Assembly: GCF_011058255.1 (NCBI RefSeq)
Contig: NZ_JAALFH010000067.1
Location: forward strand, 369,724 to 433,723
DNA from: Thioalkalivibrio sp. XN8
Lineage (GTDB): Bacteria; Pseudomonadota; Gammaproteobacteria; Steroidobacterales; XN24
Length of the DNA: 64,000 nucleotides
Reading direction: 5' to 3'
This document shows, in pieces, positions 1 through 12,156 of this stretch. Under the pieces are notes generated by a model. It searched no databases. It was not told the origin of the DNA and saw only the letters and a list, made by a program, of their open reading frames with translations. A program made the translations under genes and the position numbers. Numbering within the stretch: the first letter of the stretch is position 1; each line of letters opens with the position of its first letter.

Positions 1-743
1 TCGAGATGGCGACGATAGAGCGCCGCCAGCACCAGGCCGGTGCGCTGCCGGGGTCGTTCGATGCCCGGCAACAAGCCCTCGGCCTCGTCGAGCGCCACGC
101 GGGCTTCGCCGGCCAGCCGGTCGACGCAGGCCGCCAGGGCCGGGTTCATGGGCGTGGCGACGAACTCCTCCCGGGCGCCGGTTTCCTCGATCCAGTCCCG
201 CGGCAGCAGGCGGCGCCCTGCGGCCAGGTCGGCACGGAGGTTGGCGATCAGCTCTACCAGTCGTGCCCCGGTGCCGAGGCGCTGCGCGTAGCGCCGCACG
301 GCGCGCTCGTTGGCGGTGTCAGCCAGCCCCAGGACGCCCGCGATCATCTCCTGCAGCACGCCGCCGCTGCGATAGCAGTACAGGGACAGCTCGGCATAGT
401 TGCGGCACGGCCCGGGGCCCAGTTCGCTGTCGAAGGCGTCGACCAGCTCGAGCAGGTATTCCGGCTGCACCGCCCCCCCCGGGCTGGTGTCGCGCAGCCG
501 GCGCAGGACGGGGTGCTGCGCCCGTCCCTGGCCGAAAGCCGCCAGCTCGGCCCGCCACCAGTCGAGCCGGGCACGGGCCACGGCCGGCTCGCTGGGTCCG
601 CGGGCGGAACCCATGATCTCGGCGCGGAGTTCCACCAGCGCCGCCACCGCGGGCCGGCGTTCCTCCGGCGTGAACAGCAGGGCGTACCAGTCGGGCGAGC
701 CCGGCGGCGCGCCCTTGCCGCCGGCGGGATCCACCGGCGTCAC
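1..743 (-). CDS. Squalene/phytoene synthase family protein (3' end outside window)
   Basis: Partial: 247 residues are visible and the frame is still open at the window edge. The start is a GTG whose last two bases lie in the rmuC stop codon (GTGA overlap), so it is translationally coupled as the last visible gene of the mtaD-ubiG-gph-rmuC operon. The N-terminus (YALLFTPEERRPAVAAL) and the ARARLDWWRAEL segment (residues 57-68) are typical of the all-helical squalene/phytoene synthase fold. The first acidic motif is reduced to LVDAFDSEL (100-108) and the second to NLRADLAAGR (168-177), where active enzymes carry a DxxxD-type motif. It may therefore be a non-enzymatic relative (NDUFAF6-like) rather than a terpene synthase. 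Family assignment is fairly safe; activity is unknown. Confidence 0.7.
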   Translation of the reverse strand, partial: MTPVDPAGGKGAPPGSPDWYALLFTPEERRPAVAALVELRAEIMGSARGPSEPAVARARLDWWRAELAAFGQGRAQHPVLRRLRDTSPGGAVQPEYLLELVDAFDSELGPGPCRNYAELSLYCYRSGGVLQEMIAGVLGLADTANERAVRRYAQRLGTGARLVELIANLRADLAAGRRLLPRDWIEETGAREEFVATPMNPALAACVDRLAGEARVALDEAEGLLPGIERPRQRTGLVLAALYRRHL

Positions 744-2077
744 GCGTCCGGCCCCCGGGGCGGATCGTCGCCGCCATCGGCTGCGGCCGGCGGGGTGTTC
801 GAGTCCTCGGCGGCTTCGCCCCGCGGCGTACGGGCGATGAGATCGATCTCGGGCACGGATTCGAGCGGCTTCTGGGCCTGCACCCCGAGCTCGGTGAACT
901 TGCGCGCCCCCGGCAGCACCTGGCGCTCCAGCGATCCGACCGCGCTGTTGTAGGCGTCGACGCTGCTGGAGAGGGTCCGGCCGACGCGGGCCAGGTGACT
1001 GGTGAAAGTCGCGAGGCGGCGATGCAGTTCCGCCGCGAGGTCGCGGATCTGCCGGGCGTTCTCGGCCAGGGCGACCTGGCGCCAGCCGTAGGCCACGGCC
1101 TTGAGCAGCGCCACCAGGCTGGTCGGCGTGGCCAGGATGACATGCTGGTTGAGGGCCTCGTCCAGCAGTCCGGGGTCGCGCGCCAGCGCGGCACTGAGGA
1201 ACTGGTCGCCGGGAATGAACAGGATGACGAACTCCGGGCTGCGCTCGAATTGCGCCCAGTAGCGCTTGGCCGCCAGCTCGCGGACCCGCTCGCGCACCTT
1301 GCGCGTGTGGCGCTCGAGTGCCGCCTCGCGCGTCACGTCGTCGGTGGCTTCGACCGCCGCCAGGTAGGCGTCCAGCGGGGTCTTCACATCGACCACGAGC
1401 TGCCGGCCTTCGGCCAGGTGCACGATCATGTCCGGCCGCAGCACGCCGTCGGCGGAGACGGTGTGCTCCTGCTCGGTGAAATCGCAGTGCTCCACCATGC
1501 CCGCGAGCTCGACCAGCCGCCGCAGCGTCATCTCGCCCCACTGGCCGCGCACCTCGGGTCGGCGCAGGGCGGTGACCAGGTTGCGCGTCTCGGCGCTCAG
1601 CGCCTGCTGGCTGGCGTTGACCGATTCGAGCAGGCCCCGGATGCTGCCGAAGGCCTGGTTGCGCTCACGCTCGATCTCGGCGATCTGCTTCTCGGTTTTC
1701 TCCAGCGCCTGGCGGATCGGCGCGACCAGCTGCTCGACCGCCTGCTCGCGGGCCTGCAGGTCGCCCTGGGCCCGCGTGCGGTGCACCTCGAGGTTCTGCT
1801 GCGCCAGCTCGAGGAACTGGCGGCTGGTGTCCTGCAGCGAGCGCCGTGACAGGTCGTCGAAGATTCGCGCCAGGCGCTGCTCCAGCACGTTGATGGACGC
1901 ATTGAGCTCGTCCTCGGTGCGCACCTGCGCCGCGAGGCGGCTCTCGGCCACCGCCAGCTGCGCCCGCAGCCGGGTGGTTCGCGGTTGCAGCGCGAGCAAG
2001 GCGATGACGACACCGGCCAGCAGCCCGCCGGAGAAAAGCAGGTACGGCGTCAGCTGGGCGAGGTCGATGGCGTTCAT
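740..2077 (-). CDS. rmuC: RmuC family DNA recombination protein
   Basis: 445 residues. A single N-terminal transmembrane segment (about residues 12-30) is followed by a long coiled coil (35-165) and the RmuC domain, with the diagnostic RGQWGEM (177-183) and VVDVKTPLDAY (228-238) motifs and FIPGDQFLSAAL further on. The family resembles restriction-type nucleases and in E. coli limits inversion rearrangements at short inverted repeats. The C-terminal tail is proline- and acid-rich. The ATG overlaps the gph stop by four bases (ATGA) and the stop overlaps the next gene's GTG, so it sits inside a tightly coupled operon. Confidence 0.92.
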   Translation of the reverse strand: MNAIDLAQLTPYLLFSGGLLAGVVIALLALQPRTTRLRAQLAVAESRLAAQVRTEDELNASINVLEQRLARIFDDLSRRSLQDTSRQFLELAQQNLEVHRTRAQGDLQAREQAVEQLVAPIRQALEKTEKQIAEIERERNQAFGSIRGLLESVNASQQALSAETRNLVTALRRPEVRGQWGEMTLRRLVELAGMVEHCDFTEQEHTVSADGVLRPDMIVHLAEGRQLVVDVKTPLDAYLAAVEATDDVTREAALERHTRKVRERVRELAAKRYWAQFERSPEFVILFIPGDQFLSAALARDPGLLDEALNQHVILATPTSLVALLKAVAYGWRQVALAENARQIRDLAAELHRRLATFTSHLARVGRTLSSSVDAYNSAVGSLERQVLPGARKFTELGVQAQKPLESVPEIDLIARTPRGEAAEDSNTPPAAADGGDDPPRGPDA

Positions 2078-2757
2078 GCCACGCCAGCCAGCGCCCCGGG
2101 CGCGGCGAGCCAGGCGCCGAGCGCACGCGGATCGGCCAGCAGGGTGTCGGCCTGCCAGGCTGCGGGGTCATCATCGGCGGGGATGTAGCCCCAGGCGGCA
2201 GCCACGGTATGCATGCCCGCCGCCCGGCCGGCCTCGATGTCCCGGATGTTGTCCCCGACATAGGCGCAATGCGTCGCTGCCACCGCGAGCTCGCGGGCGG
2301 CATGCAGGAGGGGCAGGGGATGGGGCTTGGCGTAGGGCAGGGTGTCGCCGCTGATCACCGTGGCGGCGCGGCCGCCGAGTCCCAGCGCGCCGAGCAGCGG
2401 CTCGGTGAGCCAGCCAGGCTTGTTCGTGACGATGCCCCAGGGCACGCCCGCGTCCTCGAGCGCCGTGAGCACCTCCGGAATGCCGGGAAACAGCCGCGAG
2501 TCGCGGCACAGGCCGGCCTCGTAGCAGGCCAGGAAGCGGCCCCGCAGGACCTGCAGCGTGGCCGCCTCGAGCTGCTCGCCATAGCCGACCCGGATGAGCC
2601 GCATCGCCCCCCACGAGACCCAGGGGCGCAGCTGCGCGAAGGGCAGTGGCGCCCGGCCGTCCTCTACCAGCATCTGGTTCAATGCCGCCGCCAGGTCAGG
2701 CGCCGTGTCGGCCAGGGTGCCGTCGAGGTCGAACAGGATCGCCGCGTGGCGCTTCAT
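2074..2757 (-). CDS. gph: Phosphoglycolate phosphatase (HAD superfamily)
   Basis: 227 residues, the usual Gph size. All four HAD motifs are present: FDLDGT with nucleophile Asp10 and acid/base Asp12, Thr111 in GIVTNK, Lys144 in YAKPHP, and [11 protein letters not shown] with Asp169 and Asp173. The enzyme hydrolyses 2-phosphoglycolate, which arises from repair of oxidised DNA ends. The ATGA overlap with ubiG upstream and with rmuC downstream places it mid-operon. The ubiG-gph pairing is common in gammaproteobacteria, which supports Gph over other HAD phosphatases. Confidence 0.92.
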   Translation of the reverse strand: MKRHAAILFDLDGTLADTAPDLAAALNQMLVEDGRAPLPFAQLRPWVSWGAMRLIRVGYGEQLEAATLQVLRGRFLACYEAGLCRDSRLFPGIPEVLTALEDAGVPWGIVTNKPGWLTEPLLGALGLGGRAATVISGDTLPYAKPHPLPLLHAARELAVAATHCAYVGDNIRDIEAGRAAGMHTVAAAWGYIPADDDPAAWQADTLLADPRALGAWLAAPGALAGVA

Positions 2758-3473
2758 GCCTGCTCCGGCCGGCGCCCGTGGGCAAGATAATTCACGTCCA
2801 CGTTGCCGCCCAGGGTGCAGGACCGCGTGAAGGGGTTGTAGTGCATGCCGGTGAACTCGTTGAGCTCCAGTCCCGCCGCGCGCATCCAGTCGGCCAGTTC
2901 GGAGGGCCGCACCAGCTTGCCATATTCGTGGGTGCCGCGCGGCAGCAGCCGCAGGACGTACTCGGCGCCGAAGATCGCCATCACCCAGGCCTTGGGATTA
3001 CGGTTGATGGTCGAGAAGAAGACCTGGCCGCCCGGCCTGACCAGCGCGTGGCAGGCCGCGACCACCAGCGAAGGATCCGGGACGTGCTCGATCATCTCCA
3101 GGCAGGTGACCACGTCGTAGGCGGCCGGTCGGGCGGTTGCATGCTCCTCCGCGGTGCACTTGAGGTACTCCAGCTCGAGCCCGGATTCGCGGCCGTGGAT
3201 GCGCGCCACGGCCAGGGGAGCCTCGGCCATGTCGATGGCGGTGACGGTCGCGCCCTTGCGAGCCATGGATTCGGCCAGGATCCCGCCGCCGCAGCCGATG
3301 TCGAGCACGCGCTTGCCGGCCAGGGCGACCCGTTCGTCGATGTATTCGAGTCGCGCGGGGTTGATGTCGTGCAAGGGCTTGAAGTCGCCTTCGGGGTCCC
3401 ACCAGCGGTCGGCGAGCGCCTCGAAGCGGGCGATCTCGGCGGCGTCGACATTGGCGGTGCTGGTCTCATTCAT
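2754..3473 (-). CDS. ubiG: Ubiquinone biosynthesis O-methyltransferase UbiG
   Basis: 239 residues from the chosen ATG. It catalyses both O-methylations of ubiquinone synthesis using S-adenosylmethionine. The SAM-binding loop [15 protein letters not shown] lies at residues 56-70, followed by an acidic residue in TAIDMAE and the family motif [12 protein letters not shown]. An upstream in-frame ATG (at 3491) would add six residues, but its codons contain the GGAG that sits nine bases before the ATG at 3473, so the downstream start is preferred. That start overlaps the mtaD stop by eight bases. Confidence 0.95.
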   Translation of the reverse strand: MNETSTANVDAAEIARFEALADRWWDPEGDFKPLHDINPARLEYIDERVALAGKRVLDIGCGGGILAESMARKGATVTAIDMAEAPLAVARIHGRESGLELEYLKCTAEEHATARPAAYDVVTCLEMIEHVPDPSLVVAACHALVRPGGQVFFSTINRNPKAWVMAIFGAEYVLRLLPRGTHEYGKLVRPSELADWMRAAGLELNEFTGMHYNPFTRSCTLGGNVDVNYLAHGRRPEQA

Positions 3474-4791
3474 GCTGGTCTGCTCCTGCAATGCGGCTGC
3501 GCCAGTCCTCGGCCTGGCGCGCGATGGCGACGGGGTCGAGCCGGGTCAGGCGCCCCTCGGCGACCATCCTCCGGCCGGCAACCCACACGTCCGCAACCTG
3601 GTCGCGCGAGGCCGCGTAGACCAGCTGAGCTACGGGGTCGTACACCGGCCAGGTGCCCGGCCGGCCGAGGTCCACGCAGCACAGGTCGGCCCACTTGCCC
3701 GGCTCGATCGTGCCGGTTTCCTCGCCGAGCCCCAGGGCCCGGGCGCCGTTGCGGGTGGCCATGGCGAGCACTTGTTCCGCCGTGACGGCGTCGGCCCGGC
3801 CCGCCACGCCCTTGGCCAGCAGCGCCGCGGTCCGCATCTCGCCGAGCATGTCGAGATCGTTGTTGCTCGCCGCCCCGTCGGTGCCGAGGCACACGTTGAC
3901 GCCGGCCTCGACCAGCCTGGCCACAGGAGAGAATCCGCTGGCGAGCTTCAGGTTGGATTCAGGACAGTGCACCACGCTGGCCCCGGTCGCCGCCAGCCGC
4001 TCGATCTCCGTCTCCTCCAGCTGGGTCATGTGCACGGCCATCAGCATCGGCGACACCAGCCCGAGCCGGTCCAGCCGGGCGAAGGGCCGTTCGCCCGAGT
4101 CGACCACGCTGGCCATGACTTCCTCCGCCGTCTCGTGCACATGGGTATGCACCGGGACTTCCAGCTCGTCCGCCAGGCGGCGGATTTTCACCAGGTACTC
4201 GTCGTCCACGGTATAGGGCGCGTGCGGGGCGAAGGCCGTGCTGACCAGCGGGTGACCCTTGTACTCGTCGCGCAGGGCCAGTCCCTTGCGCAGGTACTCG
4301 GCCATGTCGCCGGCCCAGACGGTCGGGAACTTGATGAGGATCATCCCGACGCAAGCCCGCATGCCGATCCGGGCCGAGGCGCGCGCAACGACCTCCGGAA
4401 AAAAATACATGTCGTTGAAGGTGGTGGTGCCGCCGAGCAGCATCTCGGCCATCGCCAGCTCGCTCCCGTGCTCGACGAATTCGGCGCTCATCCAGCGCTG
4501 TTCGGCCGGCCAGATGTGCTCCTGCAGCCACTGCATCAGGGGGATGTCGTCCGCCAGGCCGCGCAGCAGGGTCATCGCCGCGTGCGTATGCGCATTGACC
4601 AGGCCCGGGATCAGCAGGTGCGCCGGCCGGTCCAGCACCTCGTCCGCCGTATAGCGGGCCACGGCCTCGGCTGCCGGCAGCAGGTCGACGATCCGGCCCT
4701 GGCGCAGCGCCACGGCGTGCTGCTCCAGCACGCCGGGGCAAGCGACGGGCGCAACCCAGCGGGCCTTGATCAGGGTGTCGACTTTCTCCAT
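3466..4791 (-). CDS. mtaD: 5-methylthioadenosine/S-adenosylhomocysteine deaminase (amidohydrolase)
   Basis: 441 residues. Amidohydrolase-superfamily metal site: NAHTH (His68, His70), His217 with Glu220 in [10 protein letters not shown], His254 in [10 protein letters not shown] and Asp305 in [14 protein letters not shown]. The arrangement matches MtaD-type deaminases, which convert methylthioadenosine to methylthioinosine or SAH to S-inosylhomocysteine. Divergently transcribed mtnA next door supports a role in methionine salvage. It is the first gene of the minus-strand operon. A guanine/atrazine-type deaminase is the main alternative, but the context argues against it. Confidence 0.9.
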   Translation of the reverse strand: MEKVDTLIKARWVAPVACPGVLEQHAVALRQGRIVDLLPAAEAVARYTADEVLDRPAHLLIPGLVNAHTHAAMTLLRGLADDIPLMQWLQEHIWPAEQRWMSAEFVEHGSELAMAEMLLGGTTTFNDMYFFPEVVARASARIGMRACVGMILIKFPTVWAGDMAEYLRKGLALRDEYKGHPLVSTAFAPHAPYTVDDEYLVKIRRLADELEVPVHTHVHETAEEVMASVVDSGERPFARLDRLGLVSPMLMAVHMTQLEETEIERLAATGASVVHCPESNLKLASGFSPVARLVEAGVNVCLGTDGAASNNDLDMLGEMRTAALLAKGVAGRADAVTAEQVLAMATRNGARALGLGEETGTIEPGKWADLCCVDLGRPGTWPVYDPVAQLVYAASRDQVADVWVAGRRMVAEGRLTRLDPVAIARQAEDWRSRIAGADQHE

Positions 4792-4883
4792 GCTCGATTA
4801 CTCGGCGGCGACCGCCCGCGAGGCGGATGCGGCCAAATTCGTACATTCTATCGTTCCCGGCCCACACGAACGAGCGTAACAGC

Positions 4884-5948
4884 ATGACCGGACCTCTCCC
4901 CACGCCGCCCGAGCCGACCGATCCGACCGGGATCAACGCGGTGCTGTGGCGCGACGGCAAGGTCGACCTGCTCGACCAGCGGCGCCTGCCCCGCGATGTG
5001 CGCCGCGTGGTCTGCGAGGACGTGGACGCCGTGACGCTCTCGATTCGGGAAATGGTCGTGCGGGGGGCGCCCGCGATCGGCGTCACCGCCGCCTACGGCG
5101 CCGTGCTGGCCGCCCGCGACCGGGCCCGTTCCGACGGCCCGGACTGGCAGGCGAAGTTCCAAGAGGACCTCGAGCGGCTGCGTGCGGCGCGGCCGACGGC
5201 CGTCAACCTGGGCTGGGCGGTGGACCGGATGCTGGCGGCTGCCGCAACGGCCGGGGCGGAGCCGGAGGCCGCCATGCTGGCCGAAGCGCGGCGGATCCAT
5301 GCGGAAGACATCGCCATGAACCAGGCCATGGCGCGCCTCGGCGCCGGGCTCATCGAACAGCAGGGCGCGGTGATCACCCATTGCAATGCCGGCGCGCTGG
5401 CCACCGGCGGGCTGGGCACGGCGCTGGGGGTGATCCGGGAGGCCTGGCGGCAGGGCAAGATCACCCGGGTCTGGGTCGATGAAACCCGACCCTGGCTCCA
5501 GGGCGCGCGGCTGACAGCCTGGGAACTGGCGAGGGACGGTATTCCGGCGACGGTCATCACCGATTCGGCGGCGGCCCAGCTCATGCGCCGGGAGCCGCCG
5601 ACCTGGGCGATCGTCGGCGCCGACCGCGTGGCGGCCAACGGCGACGTGGTGAACAAGATCGGCACCTACAGCCTGGCCGTCGCGGCCCGCTATCACGGCG
5701 TGCGCTTCATGGTCGTCGCCCCGACTTCGACGCTGGATGCGGGGACTCCGACCGGCGACACGGTGACCATCGAGGAACGCGATGCGGCGGAGCTCTGGCA
5801 GGCCGCCGGGGGCGCCCCGGACGGCGCCTCCGCCGCCAACCCTTCCTTCGACGTGACCCCGGCCGAACTGGTCGACGCGCTGGTCACGGAGCGGGGCATA
5901 GCGGCCCCGCCGGGCCCCGCCGCGCTGGCACGCCTGCTGCCGCCCTGA
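4884..5948 (+). CDS. mtnA: Methylthioribose-1-phosphate isomerase
   Basis: 354 residues. It isomerises 5-methylthioribose-1-phosphate to 5-methylthioribulose-1-phosphate in methionine salvage. Catalytic residues are visible: Cys167 in THCNAGALATGGLGT and Asp247 in VGADRVAANGDVVNKIGTY; the RGAPAIGVTAAYG stretch (60-72) is also diagnostic and separates it from eIF2B-type relatives. A longer frame opens 57 bases upstream, but family alignment begins near MTGPLP and the extension has no homologous look. It is divergent from mtaD, with 92 bp between the start codons. Confidence 0.93.
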   Translation: MTGPLPTPPEPTDPTGINAVLWRDGKVDLLDQRRLPRDVRRVVCEDVDAVTLSIREMVVRGAPAIGVTAAYGAVLAARDRARSDGPDWQAKFQEDLERLRAARPTAVNLGWAVDRMLAAAATAGAEPEAAMLAEARRIHAEDIAMNQAMARLGAGLIEQQGAVITHCNAGALATGGLGTALGVIREAWRQGKITRVWVDETRPWLQGARLTAWELARDGIPATVITDSAAAQLMRREPPTWAIVGADRVAANGDVVNKIGTYSLAVAARYHGVRFMVVAPTSTLDAGTPTGDTVTIEERDAAELWQAAGGAPDGASAANPSFDVTPAELVDALVTERGIAAPPGPAALARLLPP

Positions 5949-6080
5949 CCCCCTCCGCGGCGGGGCTCGAAGGAGCCCGCTGTGGTAACATAACCAGCTT
6001 GTACACAGCCTCCATGACGCGCCGCATCACGAGCGCGGCGGCTGCATTCAAGTTCATGAAAAGAAACGGCAAATCGCTCC

Positions 6081-8657
<2,577 letters not shown>

Positions 8658-8682
8658 GGCAACTATCCGAGGGGGCATCACG

Positions 8683-9762
8683 ATGGATCGGGTCTATAAC
8701 TTCAGCGCAGGGCCGGCGGCGATTCCCCTGCCAGTGCTGGAGCGGGCGCGCGACGAGCTGGTCGACTGGCGCGGCTGCGGCATGTCCGTGATGGAACTCT
8801 CTCACCGCGGCAAGGAATTCATGTCCATCGCGGAGCGCGCCGAAGCGGACCTGCGCCGCCTGCTCGACATCCCCAACGGTTACCGCGTGCTGTTCCTGCA
8901 GGGCGGCGCCACCGCCCAGTTCGGCAACATCCCGTTCAACCTGGCGCGGGCCGAAGACAAGGCCGACTACGTGGTCACCGGCTCCTGGTCGAAAAAGGCC
9001 CTGGCGGAGGGGCGCCGGTTTCTCAATGCCCAGGTGGCGGCCGACTCGGCGCCCAACCGCCATACCGAGATCCCCGATCCCGCGACCTGGGAACTCAGCC
9101 CGGACGCGGCCTACCTCCACTACTGCCCCAACGAGACCATCGGCGGGGTGGAATTCCATTTCGTTCCGGAGAGCCCGGCGCCGCTGGTCGCCGACATGTC
9201 CTCGACGATCCTGTCGCGTCCGCTGGACGTCGAGCGCTTCGGGCTCATCTACGCCGGCGCGCAGAAGAACATCGGCCCGGCGGGCCTGGCGATCGTCATC
9301 GCGCGGGAGGAGCTCCTCGGGCGGGCGCGGGAAGGGACCCCGGTGATGATGGACTACGCCCAGCAGGCGGAAGCCGGGTCGATGCTGAACACGCCGCCGA
9401 CCTGGGGCTGGTACATCGCCGGCCTGGTGTTCGAGTGGCTGCTGGAGCAGGGCGGGCTTGCCGCCATGGAAGCGCGCAACCGGCGCAAGGCCGAGACGCT
9501 GTACGCGGCGATCGACGGCTCCGGCTTCTACGCCAACCCGGTGGCGCCGCATTGCCGCTCCTGGATGAACATCCCGTTCACGCTGGCTGATCCGGCCCTC
9601 GACGGGCCCTTCCTCGAACAGGCCCGGGCCGCGGGGCTGCTGACCCTCAAGGGCCATCGCTCGGTCGGCGGCATGCGGGCGAGCCTCTACAACGCCATGC
9701 CGCAGGAGGGCGTGGACGCCCTGGTCGCCTTCATGCAGGAGTTCGAGCGGCGTCACGGCTAG
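8683..9762 (+). CDS. serC: Phosphoserine aminotransferase
   Basis: 359 residues. A class V PLP aminotransferase of serine (and pyridoxal phosphate) synthesis converting 3-phosphohydroxypyruvate to phosphoserine. It begins with the signature RVYNFSAGPAAIPLPVLERA. The PLP lysine is Lys195 in YAGAQKNIGPAG, and the C-terminus carries the SVGGMRASLYNAMP motif. A GA-rich ribosome site (gaggggg) precedes the ATG. The preceding enzyme of the pathway, serA, lies directly downstream. Confidence 0.96.
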   Translation: MDRVYNFSAGPAAIPLPVLERARDELVDWRGCGMSVMELSHRGKEFMSIAERAEADLRRLLDIPNGYRVLFLQGGATAQFGNIPFNLARAEDKADYVVTGSWSKKALAEGRRFLNAQVAADSAPNRHTEIPDPATWELSPDAAYLHYCPNETIGGVEFHFVPESPAPLVADMSSTILSRPLDVERFGLIYAGAQKNIGPAGLAIVIAREELLGRAREGTPVMMDYAQQAEAGSMLNTPPTWGWYIAGLVFEWLLEQGGLAAMEARNRRKAETLYAAIDGSGFYANPVAPHCRSWMNIPFTLADPALDGPFLEQARAAGLLTLKGHRSVGGMRASLYNAMPQEGVDALVAFMQEFERRHG

Positions 9763-9831
9763 CCCTGGTGTTGCAATGCCGCATCAATCTGCCACTATCG
9801 TCGGGTTGACGCCCCGCCGTTGGAGATTGCC

Positions 9832-11013
9832 ATGACTTTCAAGGTCCTCACCCTCAACAACATCGCCCTGGCCGGCCTCGAACGGCTGCCGCGGGACCGC
9901 TACGAGGTCGCGTCGGAAATCGGCCATCCGGATGCGGTGCTGGTCCGTTCGGCCGACATGCACAAGGTCGAGCTCCCGGCCAGCATCAAGGCCATCGGCC
10001 GCGCGGGCGCAGGCGTCAACAACATCCCGGTCGAGGAGATGAGCCGGCGCGGCGTGCCGGTCTTCAATGCGCCCGGCGCCAACGCCAATGCGGTCAAGGA
10101 ACTGGTGCTCGGCGGCATCCTGCTGGCGGCGCGCAACCTGTGCGAGGCCTGGGATTACGTGCGGACGCTGGAGGGCAGCGAGGAGGAACTGCACCGGGCC
10201 GTGGAGAGCGGCAAGAAGCGTTTCGTCGGCTTGGAGCTGCCGGGGCGGAGCCTCGGCGTCGTCGGCCTCGGCGCCATCGGTGTCGAGGTCGCGAACGCGG
10301 CGCTGTCGCTGGGCATGCAGGTCATCGGCTTCGACCCCAGGATCACGGTGGAGCGGGCCTGGCAGCTGAGCTCGGGCGTGCGCCAGGCGACCAGCCTGGA
10401 CGACCTGTTCAGCCGCGCGCAGATGGTCACCGTGCATGTGCCGCTGGGCGAGGGCACCCGCGCGCTGGTCAACGCCGACCGCCTGGCGCTGATGAAGCCG
10501 GGCGGCGTGGTGCTGAATTTCGCCCGCGGCGGGGTCGTCGACGAAGCCGCGGTGCTGGCGGCCCTGGACGAAGGCAGCCTCGGGCGCTACGTGACGGACT
10601 TCCCCAGCGCGGCGAACAAAGGGCATCCGAAAGTGATCGCCCTGCCGCACCTCGGCGCCTCGACGCGCGAAGCGGAGGAGAACTGCGCGATCATGGTGGC
10701 GGAGAACGTGCGCGACTTCCTCGAGCACGGCAACATCCGGCACTCCGTGAATTTCCCCGAGTCGGTGCTGCCCCGGGTCGCCGGCGGCACCCGCCTGGCG
10801 ATCGCCAACGCCAACGTGCCGAACATGGTCGGCCAGATCTCGACCGCGCTGGCCGCCGCCCAGCTGAACATCTCCGACCTGCTGAACAAGTCGCGCGGCG
10901 AGCTCGCGTACACGCTGGTGGACGTCGACGGGCAGGTGCCGGAGGACGTCGCCGCCCGGATCGGCTCGATCCAGGGCGTGCTGTCGCTGCGGATGATTCC
11001 CGCCGCGGCCTGA
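9832..11013 (+). CDS. serA: D-3-phosphoglycerate dehydrogenase
   Basis: 393 residues from the ATG at 9832, which has GGAG six bases upstream; an in-frame TTG 12 bases earlier is rejected because that Shine-Dalgarno lies inside it. It has an NAD-binding Rossmann core with SLGVVGLGAIGVEVA, the catalytic arginine in NFARGGVVDEAAVL and the catalytic histidine in LPHLGASTREAEE. A C-terminal ACT domain (about 318-393, NMVGQISTALAAAQLNISDL) is the usual serine-sensing regulatory module. With serC it provides two consecutive steps of serine synthesis. Confidence 0.94.
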   Translation: MTFKVLTLNNIALAGLERLPRDRYEVASEIGHPDAVLVRSADMHKVELPASIKAIGRAGAGVNNIPVEEMSRRGVPVFNAPGANANAVKELVLGGILLAARNLCEAWDYVRTLEGSEEELHRAVESGKKRFVGLELPGRSLGVVGLGAIGVEVANAALSLGMQVIGFDPRITVERAWQLSSGVRQATSLDDLFSRAQMVTVHVPLGEGTRALVNADRLALMKPGGVVLNFARGGVVDEAAVLAALDEGSLGRYVTDFPSAANKGHPKVIALPHLGASTREAEENCAIMVAENVRDFLEHGNIRHSVNFPESVLPRVAGGTRLAIANANVPNMVGQISTALAAAQLNISDLLNKSRGELAYTLVDVDGQVPEDVAARIGSIQGVLSLRMIPAAA

Positions 11014-11020
11014 GACGGAG

Positions 11021-12130
11021 ATGAGCGCCACCGGAGACGACGATCGGCTGGCCGGCATCCGCCGCCGGATCGATGCCATCGACGAACAGCTGCAGCAGCT
11101 GATCAGCGAGCGGGCACGCCTCGCACTCGAGGTGGGCGCGACCAAGTACCCGGAGCCGGTCGGCCTGTCCCGGACCCCGCGGGACTACTACCGGCCGGAG
11201 CGCGAGGCGGAGATCCTGCGCCTGGCCGTGGCGCGCAACGAGGGCCCGCTCAGGGACGCCGAGATCGTCCGCCTGTTCCGCGAGATCATGTCCGCCTGCC
11301 TGGCGCAGCAGGAGCCGATGAAGGTGGCTTTCCTCGGCCCGGAAGGCACTTTCTCCCAGGCCGCCGTCCTGAAGCAGTTCGGGCATTCGGTGCGGACGCT
11401 CGCGCTGCCGTCGATCGAAGAGGTCTTCCACGACGTGGAGGCCGGCGTGGCGGATTTCGGCGTGGTGCCGGTGGAGAACTCGACCGAGGGCACCGTCGGC
11501 ACCACCCTCGACATGCTGATGAACACGCCGTTGCACATCAGCGGGGAGGTCGAGCTGCGGATCCGCCAGCATCTGCTGGGCCGGATGAGCGGCCTGGATG
11601 GCGTGGCCAGGGTGTATTCCCACCAGCAGTCCCTGGCCCAGTGTCGTGCCTGGCTCGATCAGCGCCTGCCCGGCGTGGAACGCGTGGTGGTGGCCTCGAA
11701 TGCGGTGGCGGCGCGGCTGGCGGCAGAGGAGGAGGGGGCGGCGGCGATCGCCGGCGACACCGCGGCCGAGGTCTACGGGCTCGGGATCCTGATGGCCAGT
11801 ATCGAGGACCGTCCCGACAACACCACGCGTTTTTTGGTCATCGGCCGCGAACGGCCCGGGCCGAGCGGCCAGGACAAGACCTCGCTGCTGCTGTCCTCGC
11901 GCCATCACGCGGGCGCCCTGCAGGAATTGCTGCATCCGCTGTCGCGGCACGACGTCAGCATGACCCGGATCGAATCCCGGCCGTCGCGGCGCCGCAAGTG
12001 GGACTACGTCTTTTTTGTCGATATCGAGGGCCACTACGCGGACGCCAACGTGGCCGCGGCGCTGGCGGAGCTGGAGCAGGCAGCCGCCTGGCTGCGGGTG
12101 CTGGGCTCCTACCCGGCGGCGATCCTGTAA
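11021..12130 (+). CDS. pheA: Bifunctional chorismate mutase/prephenate dehydratase (P-protein)
   Basis: 369 residues. The N-terminal AroQ-type chorismate mutase (about 1-95, IRRRIDAIDEQLQQLISERA) is fused to prephenate dehydratase (about 98-275, with FLGPEGTFSQAAV and DNTTRFLVIG) and a C-terminal ACT domain whose GALQELLHPLSRHDVSM and ESRPSRRRKWDYVFF motifs form the phenylalanine-binding allosteric site. It starts seven bases after serA, so it is cotranscribed. It leads chorismate to phenylpyruvate, the substrate of the downstream aminotransferase. Confidence 0.96.
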   Translation: MSATGDDDRLAGIRRRIDAIDEQLQQLISERARLALEVGATKYPEPVGLSRTPRDYYRPEREAEILRLAVARNEGPLRDAEIVRLFREIMSACLAQQEPMKVAFLGPEGTFSQAAVLKQFGHSVRTLALPSIEEVFHDVEAGVADFGVVPVENSTEGTVGTTLDMLMNTPLHISGEVELRIRQHLLGRMSGLDGVARVYSHQQSLAQCRAWLDQRLPGVERVVVASNAVAARLAAEEEGAAAIAGDTAAEVYGLGILMASIEDRPDNTTRFLVIGRERPGPSGQDKTSLLLSSRHHAGALQELLHPLSRHDVSMTRIESRPSRRRKWDYVFFVDIEGHYADANVAAALAELEQAAAWLRVLGSYPAAIL

Positions 12131-12156
12131 ACTGCCGGCCTCCCTGGGGAGGTGTC

